In this document: piece after piece, positions 50,917 to 63,850 of the stretch | Layout of the letters: the number at the start of each line of letters is the position of its first letter | Numbering within the stretch: the stretch's first letter is position 1 | NCBI RefSeq assembly: GCF_026914265.1 | Contig: NC_069130.1 | Coordinates: 4,052,001 to 4,116,000 of the forward strand | Source of the DNA: Mya arenaria | Lineage: Eukaryota > Mollusca > Bivalvia > Myida > Myidae | Reading direction: 5' to 3' | DNA length: 64,000 nt | Made by a program: the position numbers and the translations under genes | The notes under the pieces: model-generated | What the model saw: the letters and a program-made list of their open reading frames with translations, nothing else | What the model was told of the DNA's origin: nothing | Databases searched by the model: none

Positions 50917-50997
50917 GAGCGGGGTTTCGAACCAACGACCTACCGACCTCACGACTGTAGGTCCAAAAGTATGTTCAGCGTGTTAGACCACTCGGCA
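50917..50997 (-). tRNA. tRNA-like sequence (Ser/Leu type), inverted partner
   Basis: On the minus strand TTGCCGAGTGGTCTAACAC (A-box region) and GTTGGTTCGAAACCCCGC (B-box region) lie at tRNA-like spacing with a long variable part. It is better preserved than the copy at 48784-48866, but stem pairing is uncertain. Confidence 0.5.
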
Positions 50998-52859
50998 ACG
51001 GAATCGGTAAACCTTCGGTATAGAGAAAGGTCTGTAGAAATCAAGCGGTTTCTAAGTGTCCAGTTGTCAGTCTTCAATTTTTAACATATCTAATGCGTTG
51101 CATCAGTTTATTTTGGAATATAAAACAAAAAATCTTAAAAAGTGCAATTTGGCAATCTGTGAACGAGCCCCTTTAATCACTTAAAAATATGAAAATGATG
51201 CAAAATTGTTTATCTGACAACTGTATGGTTAAAGGCGTATTGCATAAGCTTATTGGGATATGTTTTCAACGTTGAAACGACTTGCATACAGCGTATTAGT
51301 ATTCAACGGGGTCATTTTTTAATGTGTGGCTTGGGTCATTAAATAACGGGCAGGGTCATTTTTAACGTTGACAATTGATGAAAAATACGTTGAAAAATGG
51401 GTCACTTTTCAACGGGGTCAAATTTTAATGTTACATAGGCGATTAACACCATTTTCAATCCGTGTAAAGAAGGACCATTGTAACAACAAGAAAATCGATT
51501 GTGTTAAGGTGGAACGCGACTATGAATTACTGTCTGAAAATTGGTATACGAATAGAAGAGCATATGCACAATTAGGGACTGTTTTTACATTTTCAATATT
51601 CGGAACAGTTTTGAAACTATGACTCCTCAAAATATACCACTGACGTCAATTTCGAGACGTCTCTCATATTTTTGCGTTCCAGCTACAATAACCGATAGTT
51701 TCACCAATTCTTCGTTTACCGCTAAGAAAATTAAACCTCAAGTGCGTCTTGAGAAAACGTTCACGCACATATATTTTTCGTTCTTTTGTGTTACGTTATT
51801 TATTTAAAATTCGTCTTTAACGTCTTTTCTCGCGGGAAAAACGGCGTCGTGTTTCGCTGAAAAAAAGTGCGCCTTTCTTTAATTCTTGAAAAAGCTGCTC
51901 GTTTAATTTTTGATTTTTTAAAATAAATGTATTCAATGTTTTACTACAAATTGCCTGATATAAAAAAGGTACCTCACCGAGTTCGTTTTTGCGCAGTATC
52001 AAATAATCTAACCCCTATACCTGTTCTTTTTCATTACGTATTGTTATAAAACGTTTAGCATGACATAAATCGAACTATTATTTACTATAATAAGAGCTTA
52101 GTTTTGAATAAACCACTGATCAATAACATATAACATTTGTTGTTAATTTTAATTAAATTGATAATTCAACATTGTTTTCTTCTGTTGAATTCCGAATAGT
52201 TAACATTATTAAATAATTAAAGCATTGATTATAAATGAACTATAGTTAAAGTGACATGCTTATCCAAAATCCATGCATAAACATGTATAACAAGATCAAT
52301 TTTGTCTAATAAAACTTAACTTCTTACTCAATTATGCATTTATGGAAAGTATTAATTACTGGTTAAAAGATTTTAACCGCGTGTTTAATAACAGAATGCA
52401 CAAAAACATCAAATTATTGGTGAATGCTAAAATATTTACTGTGGTCTACTCTAATCTCATAATGTAAAAATATCATGTTTTATGCTCATTTCTTTCAAAT
52501 CAACTCGGTATTTCTCATAAGAACCTTTGTTTTCGACAAGATTTCTGCATCCAAGCGTCGGATCACGTACGACCTCAAATAGACTTATTTTTATTGCATG
52601 TAGAATATAAGTTTTTTATTTATACTTATATATAGCTATATCCTACCTGTATAAATATTTTGACAACAATATGCTATAATTTTAAACTGTACTATTATTG
52701 TATATAATATTATTTATGTTCTATGTCTATCAATGTTTGGATATATTATGAATATGTCCAGCCATGGTGAAAATTAAGATATTGAGTTGAGTTGAGATGG
52801 GAGAGTAAGTGTGTATCTTTAAATAGTTACTATAAGCTCATTTTGTTAAGGGTTGTTAT

Positions 52860-54340
52860 AGCTTACATACAAACACACGCACAACACGTACAAAAAAGTC
52901 ACGTACGCACGCGTAAAAACGCACCCCACACACCATCCCACACTCAAGCACGCGTGCACACGCATGCATATATGCGCACGCGCTCGCGCTCTCGCACACA
53001 CACACACGCGCACGAGCACGCAAGCACGCACACACGCAAGCACGCACGCACGCACACACACACACACATACACAAACGATCATACGCACGCCCACGCACA
53101 CGCACACACACACACGCGCACACGCACACACACGCTCTCACACACATCTACGCTCTCACACGCAGGCATGTATGTACACACGCACACACACGCTCTCACA
53201 CACATGTACGCTCTCACACGCAGGCATGTATGTACACACGCTCTCACACACGCTCTCACACAAAAGTACGCTCTCACACGCAGCATGTATGTACACACGC
53301 TCTCACACACGCTCTCACACACATGTACGCTCACACACGCAGGCATGTATGTACACACGCTCTCACACACGCTCTCACACACATGTACGCTCTCACACGC
53401 AGGCATGTATGTACACACGCTCTCACACACGCTCTCACACACATGTACGCTATCACACGCAGGCATATATGTACACACGCTCTCACACAAGCTCTCACAC
53501 ACAAGTACGCTCTCACACGTAGGCATGTATGTACACACGCTATCACACACGCTCTCACACACATGTACGCTCTCACACGCAGGCATGTATGTACACACGC
53601 TCTCTCACACGCTCTCACACACATGTACGCTCTAACACGAAGGCATGTATGTACACACGCTCTCACACACGCTCTCACACACATGTACGCTCTCACACGC
53701 AGGCATGTATGTACACACACTCTCACACACGCTCTCACACACAAGTACGACACGCAGGCATGTATGTACACACGCTCTCACACACGCTCTCACACACAAG
53801 TACGCTCTCACACGCAGGCATGTATGTACACACGCTCTCACACACGCTCTCACACACAAGTACGCTCTCACACGCAGGCATGTATGCACACACGCTCGCG
53901 CGCTCACACGCACGCACGCCTGCACACACGCACGCACACACGCGTGTACAATACGCACGGCAGGGACATTGAGTGCGAGATAAGGTAGCTATGTTGGCTT
54001 CTGTATCATGGGCATTGAATGCATCGCCGAAAGTTGTCTCATGAATTCGCTTGAACGCACGAGAAGCTTTGATTGCGTGGTAAAGTCAGGAAAACAAAAT
54101 AACTCGTTATGGATTAAAACAAACAATGCATTGATTAACAAAATTAAACATTTTACTGCACTAAAAACATTAACTTTAAGATCATTTGAGCCATTTGGAA
54201 CATATATTTTATCATAGTGTGTGTGTGCGTGTGTGTGTGCGTGTGTGTGTGCGTGATCGTGTGTATGAGCGTGCGTGCCTGTACGAGTATGTGGGCGTAT
54301 ACGTGCGTTCATGTGAGTGCATTTGTGTGAACTATAACAA
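52860..54340. repeat. CA-rich core with a 60-bp minisatellite
   Basis: From about 53150 to 53890 about twelve 60-base units occur, each with ACGCTCTCACACGCAGGCAT and GTATGTACACACGCTCTCAC, flanked by (AC)n/(GCAC)n. A GT-rich tract follows at 54216-54330. Sixty is a multiple of three, so frames up to 398 codons stay open on both strands. They encode only His/Thr/Ala- or Cys/Val-rich strings and are not genes. Confidence 0.93.
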
Positions 54341-55545
54341 CCCTTAAGAAGATGAGATAATAGAAACAATTCCATGTGATCATTTACAATCAGTGCAAAC
54401 ACAAGTATTAAACACAAATACGATTTACCACAACTAATACTATAGTTTTAATATGCCTTTAAGAATAAATACATATCGAAAACAATGGTTCTTATGAAGA
54501 ATACCGAGTTTAATTTGAAAGAAATATGAGACCATAGTAAATCCTTTAGCATTCAATAAAAAAATGAATTATTTTTGCGCTTTCTACTATTAAATAAACA
54601 GTTACAATCTTGTAATCAGTGAAAAATACTTTGTATGAGTTTATTATTTCGTAAGAAGTAAGAGTTTATCAGTCAAAATAAATGTTTGTTATACATGTGG
54701 AATATTGATTTGAATAAGAGTTTCACTTTAAAATTTTAGTGTGTTTTAAATTAACGCCGATTGACCACATGAGTTATTTTCTTTCTGTTCAAAAAATGAC
54801 CGATCATTTTTTTAACGTCAAGAACTGACCACCCCCACCCCTCCCCAAACCGTTGCGTAACAAATGACCCTCGCTGAAAATGTTCAAGAGTTATATTCAC
54901 TACCAAACTTAGTCAATAATATGGTTACCAATATTAGTGGAATGTATTAATTGTATATGTTTTTAATCAACGATAACCGATTGACTACATCAAACTTAGA
55001 TTCAATACACTGAACTCTATAGTCGCGTATTTTATAGATCTGTATACTATTACATTTTTCACTGTTATACAGAAGAAAACTTGGATGATTATAAGGGGGG
55101 GCTGCACGCCCTCTACTGCCGGGATCCGTTTGTGCTTATTACAATGCAGATTTCTGTCGATTATCATTTTTTGGTTTGTAAGTTATATTTTGTGTATGAA
55201 ATGAGTGTCACATACTGGATTTACTATGCTTTTGCTTAGTTTAGAGCCTTATAACTGCAGATCTCTACTGATACTTATTAAAGAAATTGGTAACTAATAA
55301 AGTAGTAGAACCGTTTATTGTTGTGTTATTACTGTAGATGTATAATTATATAAAAACAAAGCACTCATCAGCATAATCACAACTCATAGCATAGTGACTG
55401 GAACGATTATTGATGTGTATTATCAAAATATTATAATTTGGCAAATGAGATTGCTTAATAATGAAGAAAGCCTCTCATTAAAATAGCTGCCAGATTTAAG
55501 TCATTGATTTATAAAGCTGATTATTCAGCGCCCGTCTTGTGTGGA

Positions 55546-58500
55546 ATTATATTCTCTTTTATATATTCTCTTTTATTCCACTTTTCAGTGATTTAACATA
55601 TGATATAAGTGACATGGCATACAATGTAGTTAATAATATAAATAATACATGTTCCAAAAGTACATTACTTATACATATTATATAGTTGTATGATTAAAAA
55701 TGTTTCAGTTTTGCAGAGTTTACACGTGTATTCGGGTTGAAATTGTCTGTAAACTAAGGCCTTGGTTGCACTAATGGCGTGAATGATTTCCGTGCGTGAC
55801 TGTGCATTCAACTAAAGAATGGATGGGGCAATAGACTCATGGACGCTTTGGAATCTTCGGAAATCCTCGTCAGAGTTGGTTCTTCTTCGCCACTGAGTTT
55901 TGTGATACAGTGATAATGTTCGATTGACTATTTGTTTCCACTTACTTTTACTTGGGAATATGGATGTTTTAAGGTACACATTCAAAGACCCAATCAGTTC
56001 GTATTTTTGCAAAAGTGAAATTATGTCCGGAATGTAGCCTGTCTGATGTTGAAATCCCTTTGCTATGTATAGGTTCAGTCTATAGTTGAATTTCTGACGA
56101 GTTAGCAATGAGGTGGGCATAGTACAAAGTTTTTGCAGGAATATGAGTTTACGTTTATGGATGTCGTATTCCATTGTGTACCAGCCTAGCATGCTTAGGG
56201 CCATATCCGTGCGTGTCGATGTCGGTAAATGTTGAATTCGTTTAGCTGCTAGGCGCTTGAATCTTTCTAATCGCATTGATGTAGCGGAAACGTTGGACCA
56301 TAATTCTGCGCCGTACAGTGCTGTGGGTATGCTGACTTTTGTCACGAGAGAGGCTATTGTCAAAGGGTTAACATCGCCCTCGGATTTTTCATTTGAAAGT
56401 ACACTGAAAAGGGAGGAGTATCCTTTTCGTAGACGATTGTAAATAGTTTCACTGCAACTTAAATTATATCTCAAGTTCACACCGAGGTGTTTAGCAGAGT
56501 GTACGCTGACCAGTGTTTGCTGCCCAAATGGTACTGTTGTTTCACGAGGACTGTTTTTCTGGAATATAACGAGTTGGCATTTACTGAAATTAAATTCATA
56601 GCCCCATTTGTTGGCGTATTCAAGGACAACAGCGAGTTGATTTTCAAGAGACATTTTGTTCGGGCAAAGTAGAGTTAGATCATCGGCGAGAGTGGGGTTC
56701 CCACAGGGGATATCATGCAGTGTTAAACCATGGCCATTATTTTCAAGGATGTTCAGTATTTCATCAATGAAGAGGAGATAACTCCATGTTGATATTATTC
56801 CGCCTTGCCGTACACTTTGAAGAACAGGAAAGGTTTCGGATAGGACTCCATTTGCAAGAACACATCCTTTAAGAGATGAATATATAATAACCATCAGCCT
56901 CAGGAAAATGCCTTTTAGACCAAGTGATTTCATTTTCATAATTATGGCACTGTGCCGAACGGAATCAAATGCACCCTTGGTGTCCAGTAGGGCACAGTAA
57001 ACACTTGATCCGAGCTCCAGTCTATTCGCAACTGCTTCTTGTACGTTGAACGATGTTGTTACGGGCCCGATATGCTTTTGGTATGCATTTTGTTGTTTAT
57101 TAGGGAAGTCGATGCCACTGTCAGCACACCATGTATTCAAACGGCTATGGATGACATTTTCAAATAGCTTGTATAGCACCGGCAATAAAGAAATAGGTCT
57201 GTAGCTACTTGGGAAGGACCTTGGTTTTACCTCTTTGTGAACTGGGATAATGATACCAAGTTTGCATTCTTCCGGAACGTAAGCACATTTGATCATTAGC
57301 GTGAATAGTCGTGCAATATATGCCCGCAGAATTTTACCGCCGTATTTTATGTGCTCCGGCGTTACTTTGTCATATCCGGGGGCTTTTCTCATCTTCATTT
57401 TTCTAAAAGCATTATTTAACTCATCGATCTGTACGTTTTCTGTTAAATTTGGGTCGAACTCATAGTCATTCGATTGCATGAATGCATTAACATCAGAATC
57501 TAATTTGTTCAGAAATTCGTTGTCGAAATGTGGTGCACTCTTAGGTTTGAAAGTTTGTGAGTAGTAGTCACGAAAAGCATTTGATATTTGGTGTGGGTGC
57601 CTAAATGAGATACCATTTATAGCTAGCTCATTTATTGGATTCGATCTAGAAGTACGTTTCGTCTTTACTAAATACCAAAATAGACGCATGTCGCACTCCG
57701 CAGCCTCGTTTAAGTCATTATAAAACTTTTCATTGCAATTGTATATAGCAGCCTTTGGGGTGTTGATGAATGCTCGTTTTGCCGATTTGTAACTGACATA
57801 TAGTGGAGTATCACGCTCTCTGGGTTTTCCTGCAGAACACCATTTTTTCGTTCATCTTTTTGGATCATATGCGCGCATTTTACATCACTAGTCCAATAAG
57901 GCTTAGCATGCATGTTATATTTTGACATGGGCAAGTTTGATTCAGCACATTCTAACATTGATCTAATTATATGATCATAGAGTGAGTGTATATCAGTATT
58001 ACACAACCGTATACTATCAAGACTAAGTTTGCACAGTTTGTTAGCAAGAGCGACTGCGTATGAATTAAAATGTTGATCTGTACATTTGTTCCATGCAATT
58101 AATAGTTTATCAGACAAAATGAAGTGATATAACGGAAAACAGACAGTGGTGACTATGGGTAAGTAATCGGATACAACACAACAATCATCGTTAACAATAC
58201 AGCTATCTAACACAATATCTAACTGCGATTTACATAATACAACATAATCTAGAATTCTTTTACTCGGCCTAAATGTGAAATTTACTCCTCTGTTTAAACA
58301 CGACGAAAGTTCGTTGTCAGATAAAAAGTTATTAAATGCAGTTGACCTTCTGTCATTAATATCAGTCAGTTGCACATTAGCATCTCCACATAATATTATA
58401 AAACCGTCATTAGAATACATGTCATAAATACTTTGTAGTTCGGTTAAGCATTCTTTATAATCATCAAATGTATAATTTGCCGATGGTAGATACATGCATA

Positions 58501-58788
58501 ATAAATAGATAGGTGTAACAATAGTGGACTCTACACTTGTTAATTTAATGCCAGTCAAGCGAGTGAATTTAATGTTTCTAAGTTCTTGCACAGCAAAAGA
58601 GAGAGATTTCTTAAACATTATGCTCACACCTCCTTTACCACATTTAACGTTTAAGTCAACTTGTTCACAGACACAGATAGATCTATATGATGAGTGTAGT
58701 GTATTTAAGAATGAAGCACTGGGTGACTTAAGTTTGTGCTCTGAGATGCATGCGATGTCGAATGTCGTAAGTGTCTTTAAGTAGATTG
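55546..58788 (-). mobile_element. Nearly intact 5'-truncated LINE (endonuclease and reverse transcriptase)
   Basis: It is inserted in copy B; the empty site is visible in copy A near 25500. The endonuclease part (about 58788-57850) starts mid-domain at FDIACISEHKLK, with GDANV near 58385 and SDYLPIV at 58151-58170, where Tyr stands in place of the usual catalytic His. The reverse transcriptase follows (frame 57689-55812 and upstream): KMRKAPGYDKVTPEH, SSYRPISLLPVLYKLFENV, motif A LDTKGAFDSV, motif B QSVRQGGIIS, motif C PTLADDLTLL, and a C-terminal LYGAELWSNV. Both Asp of motif C are present. The two frames are separated by one shift in or near the T run at 57843-57848. The 3' end has short repeats of AAAAGAGAATATAT rather than poly(A). 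It is a young copy of CR1/jockey style; the clade is unassigned. Confidence 0.88.
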
Positions 58789-59796
58789 TACAACAACAAT
58801 AACAAATATCACTAACATAAAACTGATCAGACACTCTAAGATTTCTAATCTTTCCATTTAATAAACAAAAGCAATTCGATTAACATCATGCTAAACGTTT
58901 AAATACACTACGTTTTGAAAAAGAAACAGGTATAGGGGTTAGATTATTTGATACTGCGCAAAAACGAAGTCGGTGAGGTACCCTTTTTTTGATATCAGGC
59001 GATTTGTAATAACACATTGAATACATGTATTTGAAAAAATCAAAAATTGAACGAGCAGTTTTTTTCAAGAATTAAAGAAAGGCGCACTTTTTTCAGCGAA
59101 ACACGACGCCGTTTTTCCCGCGAAAAATGACGTTATAGAAGAATTTAGAATAAATAACGTAAAACAAGAGAAAGAAAATATATGTGCGTGAACGTTTCCA
59201 CAAGACGCACTTGATGTTGAAATTTCATAGCGGTAAACGAAGAATTGATGAAAATATCGGTTATTGTAGCAGGAACGCAAAAATATGACAGACGTCTCAA
59301 AATTGACGGCAGTGGTATATTTTAAAGACTCGTAGATTCGAAACTGTTCCGATTATTGAAAAAGTAAAAACAGCCCTAACTGGGCATATGCTCTTCTATT
59401 CGTATACCAATTTTCAGACAGTAACTCGAAAAAAAAATCATAGTCGCGTTCCACCTTAAATTAATTGTGCACGTAAAAGAGAAGATATTTATTGTAACAT
59501 CAAAGAATGTTCGCATCTGAATATTTAGATGTTTCTGATACCTGAAGCCGACTGTTTCCTCTAAAACAAATCGCGAGCACACAGAAAATGCACTTGACAG
59601 TAATCGAAATGGTCATAGTTCATGGCATGCATGAAGCAATTAATCGGATTAAATGCATGCATGGACTAAAAGTCAGCTTTTTTTCAATCAGCGTACGATT
59701 ACCCTATGAAATGTAAGTTTCAAGTCAAAGTTTGCTTGTGTTTTTTAGCTTCAATGGGTAATGTTCCACACAAAGTGCGTGGAAGTGCGGCCCAAA

Positions 59797-61420
59797 CGTG
59801 TGTACGTGTACGTCTTGACTGTGAGTTGTACACCATACAGGTAGCATAGTGTGTACGTGTACGTCTTGACTGTGAGTTGTACAACATACAGGTCGCGAAG
59901 TATGTACGTGTGCATGGTGTGTACATGTACGTCTTGACTGTGAGTTGTACACCATACTGGAAGCAAAGTGTGTATGTGTGCATAGTGTGTACATGTACGT
60001 ATTGACTGTGAGTCTACACCATACTGGAAGCGAAGTGTGTATATGTGCATGGTGTGTACGTGTACGTCTTGACTGTGAGTTGTACACGACACAGTTAGCG
60101 TAGTGTGCACGTGTCCATAGTGTGTACGTGTACGTATTGACTGTGAGTTATACATCACACATGTAGCGAAGTGTGTACATTTGCATAGTATGTACGTGTA
60201 TGTCTTGAATGTGAGTTGTACACCATACAGGTAGCGAAGTGTGTACGTGTCCATAGTGTGTACGTGTACGCATTGACTGTGAATTATACATCATACAGGT
60301 AGCGAAGTGTGTACGCGTAAGTCTTGACTATGAGTTGTACACCATACTGGAAGCGAAGTGTGTATGTGTGCATAGTGTGTTCATGTACGTCTTGACTGTG
60401 AGTTGTGCACCATACAGGTAGCGAGGTGTGTACGTGTGCATCGTTTGTTCTTGTACGTCTTGACTGTGAGTTGTACACCGTATACGTAGAGTAGTGTGTA
60501 CGTGTGCTTGCTGTGTATGTGTACGTCTTGACTGTGAGTTGTACACCATACTGGTATCGTAGTGTGTACGTGTCCATAGTGTGTACGTGTGCATAGTATG
60601 TACGTGTACGTCTTAACTGTGAGTTGTACACCATACAGGTAGCGAAGTGTGTACGTGTCCATAGTGTGTACGTGTACGCATTGACTGTGAGTTATACATC
60701 ATACAGGTAGCGAAGTGTGTACGCGTAAGTCTTGACTGTGAGTTGTGCACCATACAGGTAGCGAAGTGTGTATGTGTGCATGTAGTGTACGCGTACGTCT
60801 TGACTGTGTGTAGTACACCACACAGGTAGCGAAGTGTGTACGCGTAGGTATTGACTGTGAGTTGTGCACCATACAGGTAGCGTAGTGTGTACGTGTGCAT
60901 AGTGTGTGCATAGTGTGTTCATGTACGTCTTGACTGTGAGTTGTACACCATACAGGTAGCGTAGTGTGTACGTGTGCATGGTGTGTACGTTTACGTCTTA
61001 ACCGTGAGTTATACAACATACAGGTAGCGTAGTGTGTACGTGTGCATGGTTTGTACGTGTATGTCTTAACTGTGAGTTGTACACCATACAGGTAGCGAAG
61101 TGTTTACTTGTGTGTAGTATGTACGTGTACGTCTTGACTATGAGTTGTACACCATACAGGTAGCGAAGTGTGTACGTGTGCATGGTGTTTATGTGTACGT
61201 CTTGACTGTAAGTTGTACACCATACAGGTAGCGAAGTGTGTACGTGTGCATGGTGTGTATGTCTTGACTATGAGTTGTACACCATACAGGTAGCGAAGTG
61301 TGTACGTGTGCATGGTGTTTATGTGTACGTCTTGACTGTAAGTTGTACACCATACTGGTAGTGTAGTGTGTACGTGTGCATGGTTTGTACGTGTACATTG
61401 TTTGTTGTCCCGTTGTTATT
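59797..61420. repeat. Tandem array in the right arm
   Basis: This is the inverted counterpart of the older, mixed-length part of the array at 41480-43016. It has none of the uniform 68-base block. Long open frames on the minus strand are artefacts. Confidence 0.93.
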
Positions 61421-62398
61421 GAAAGAGACTCGTTCATCGGAAATATTGATGTAACAAACAGTATACATGGACTCAACGGGAATGGCCATTAGTTTATAAA
61501 ATCACGAGTGTCAGCGAAGTTGATTATCACACGTATATCGAACACTAAATGTAAACTCTATTGAAACATTAAGGGGTGCATGGCAACACGTACAAGTTAC
61601 AAGTTATGTTTGGTAATTAGCAATTTTTTGTCTAAAAGTCTTTGAAATAAGAAAGAATAATGCCTAATTGTTTTATTCATGAATTGTCACCAAAAACAAG
61701 ACGAGCTGTATATGTCTTTGTATTTCCTTTTTACATGTTTGTTTGTTTTGTTTCCTGTTGTTGTTTTATCACACATGATGTATCTCCAATCTATTGGTAT
61801 TAGGTTCCTTTATAAACGGCAATACTGCTTCTATTTTCATGTCTTATTATACTTTCCGCAATTTTCAAGGTTTATGTGTTAAATAATATATTTAACATTC
61901 TCACTTTCAACTTGGTTGATGTTTTCCTTTTTTTGTTTTCCTTTTTTTTCTTTTGTTCTTTCCATTTTTGAGAAATTTCTGGAAAATCTGTCAATGATAC
62001 AAAAATCATTTAAAACGTGTTATACATGAAACTATATATATTTTGATTGTTTATGTGTGTGTGTGTATTCCATATTTATGTTTATATTTGTGTAATGTGA
62101 CGATGAGCTGTATATGCTTAAGTCAAAAATAAATTTTCTGTTCTGTTCTGTTCTGGTAACATATCTAATATTTAGCACAAAACACACGTATAAAATGATT
62201 TTGAACATAGTTATGTGTGTCATGAATAAAGGTATCAAGTAGGTAAAGCATTTGCAAGGAAATTACCTGTTAAAGTCATTTTATGTTTTCCCTTAACTAA
62301 ATAAGAAATGGACAGTTCTTTGTTTCATTTCGCGCACGTATACTTTATGTTCCACCAGACGTTACTGTCTAATTGACCATCCTCTACGTACACAACAG

Positions 62399-63192
62399 GT
62401 GCGCAATACGAGCGGAATGTGGTCACGTGGAGGCAACTGCACGAGAACTCGTTCAACGTCGCCAGGGCGCTTCTAAAACTCGGTAAGAACATCCAAAGTA
62501 AAACATGTGTTTCTTTCTGATTAATTCAGTTTGCATATATATAAACGTTAAATGTATATAATATGTTCTTTGATTGTTTGTTTCTCTACAGCTTTTTTGG
62601 ATTATAAATGTCATAAAACCTTTTTACGCAGTTGACACATTCTTAAGTGTTATAATCCTTTCTTTTAACACAAATTTTCAGGCCTTAGAAAGGGCGAGTG
62701 CGTAGCGATCAATCTCCGTAGCTGCCCGGAGTGGGTGTACCTCACTTTCGGATGTATGGTGGCCGGGCTACGCCCTGCTTGTCTTTCATTCACATACACA
62801 GACGGAAGTGACGTCGTAGCAACCATGGAACGTCTCCAGACATGCGCACTGCTTGTGATGGATCCGGGGGAGAACGGAGAGAAATGGAGCGTCTTAGAAC
62901 CGCTGTTGGACAGTCATAGCAACGATGCATCAGCTAAAAGTTCACGTATGCCCTATCTCAGATATTTACTCGGCCACGAGGACAGTACAAACATCTTAAG
63001 TAACGTTAAGAACTTAACTGATTTACTTTACACCGATTCGAGCGACATGACGTTACCGGAAATAAGCGAGGACGACATAGCGCTGTTACTGCAGACATCT
63101 GGAAGTACAGGCGTCCCAAAACTGGCGGCTCACACACACCGTTCAATTCTCACACCGCGTTACCTCCATCCAGAAACAATAATGTTCGACAG
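62399..63192 (+). pseudogene. ACSF2-like acyl-CoA synthetase, right copy, exons 2 and 3 only
   Basis: Exon 2 is 62399-62482 (VVTWRQLHENSFNVARALLK) and exon 3 is 62682-63192, phases 1 and 2. Exon 3 is complete: CPEWVYLTFGCMVAG, then DDIALLLQTSGSTGVPK, the phosphate-binding signature of the adenylate-forming family, then HTHRS and a donor GTGGGT at 63193. No exon 1 lies upstream: the arm starts inside intron 1 at 59797 and the sequence before it belongs to other repeats. Its phase-2 end fits exon 4 of the left copy. Whether exons 4 and 5 follow beyond the window cannot be seen. It may be a partial duplicate, or part of an intact gene misassembled here. Confidence 0.8.
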
Positions 63193-63850
63193 GTGGGTGG
63201 CTTAAATGAGAGTAGATATATGTTTATTCAAATGTGTAGTACACGTTCAGTTACGTGAGTACGCCAAGCCAGCTGCCAAGGGCAAGGGCTTGTCTAATAC
63301 ATTAAAAAAGGATCGTTGTCATTTAAAATGATTAAAACATGACTATTTTTATAATACAGTTTAGACTTATTTGCGCTGACTTTGCTCGCATAAAACCATA
63401 AATAACTTTGCTTTGCGCTTTTCACAACAATTAAAATAATATGCGAAATTAAACAATGTTTTTAAATGTTGAAACGTTTGTGCTTTAATTGCTTTGTGCA
63501 ATAAAACGCACCAATAGCTTTACAATATAGTAATATGAAATGTATAGCATAAGATATATAACACGCTACTTATGGGCCACTTACCATGTGTCGATAATGA
63601 GTGGACCACGGCATATACACATTTGCGGGACGAGTGACCAGTTCTTATAATGTCATTTTACCTTCACTGGTTTGTAATACTTGAGGAAGAAGTGCAAAAT
63701 TTACAAATTGCTTTTAAAATTAACGCCTTCACTAGTTGGTCTGCACTATGGATGCACTGTCACGGGTACCGGACTTTATATGATCCCAACATCTCTAAAG
63801 GGAGATGAAATCTGCCAGATTTGAATCAATTTAATATTCAAATTAGATAA

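Larger units (their letters stand above)
48549..51174. mobile_element. Inverted-repeat unit with tRNA-like sequences in both arms
   Basis: CGTTCACAGATTGCCAAATT at 48554 and its complement ending at about 51167 mark arms of about 350-450 bases (shared TTCCAAAATAAACTGATGCA, and TTTATGGTCAATG at the inner ends). Each arm carries a tRNA-like segment (48784-48866 plus; 50917-50997 minus). The middle (about 48990-50810) has no recognised coding content. A 200-codon open frame at 48649-49251 runs across the tRNA-like part and is not a gene. Confidence 0.7.
47465..51429. mobile_element. Inverted-repeat element of about 4 kb with GACCCC-type ends
   Basis: Left end TTAAATTTTGACCCCGTTG and right end CAACGGGGTCAAATTTTAA are complementary. 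Inner stretches also match (GTTGAAAAGTGACCC with GGGTCACTTTTCAAC; GGCAGGGTCA with TGACCCTGCC), about 100-150 bases in all. TTAA lies at both ends (47466-47469; 51425-51428). It contains a complete palindromic MITE and the tRNA-bearing inverted-repeat unit. No transposase is found. Confidence 0.75.
51504..59459. mobile_element. TTAA-flanked DNA transposon, copy B, with nested LINE
   Basis: Perfect TTAA at both ends (51504-51507; 59456-59459) next to GGTGGAACGCGACTATGA and its complement. The long inverted repeats and interior match copy A at 21995-26169. Compared with A it has a LINE of about 3.2 kb (55546-58788), a large expansion of the CA-rich core, and a different stretch at about 52300-52440. 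It lacks A's insertion at 25017-25280. Without the LINE it is about 4.7 kb. No transposase is visible. Confidence 0.9.

Noticed and set aside
52792-53988. A 398-codon open frame and its overlapping frames on both strands
   Set aside because: It is made almost entirely of CA-rich microsatellite and 60-bp units, a multiple of three. The translation is His/Thr/Ala-rich repeats with no domain.
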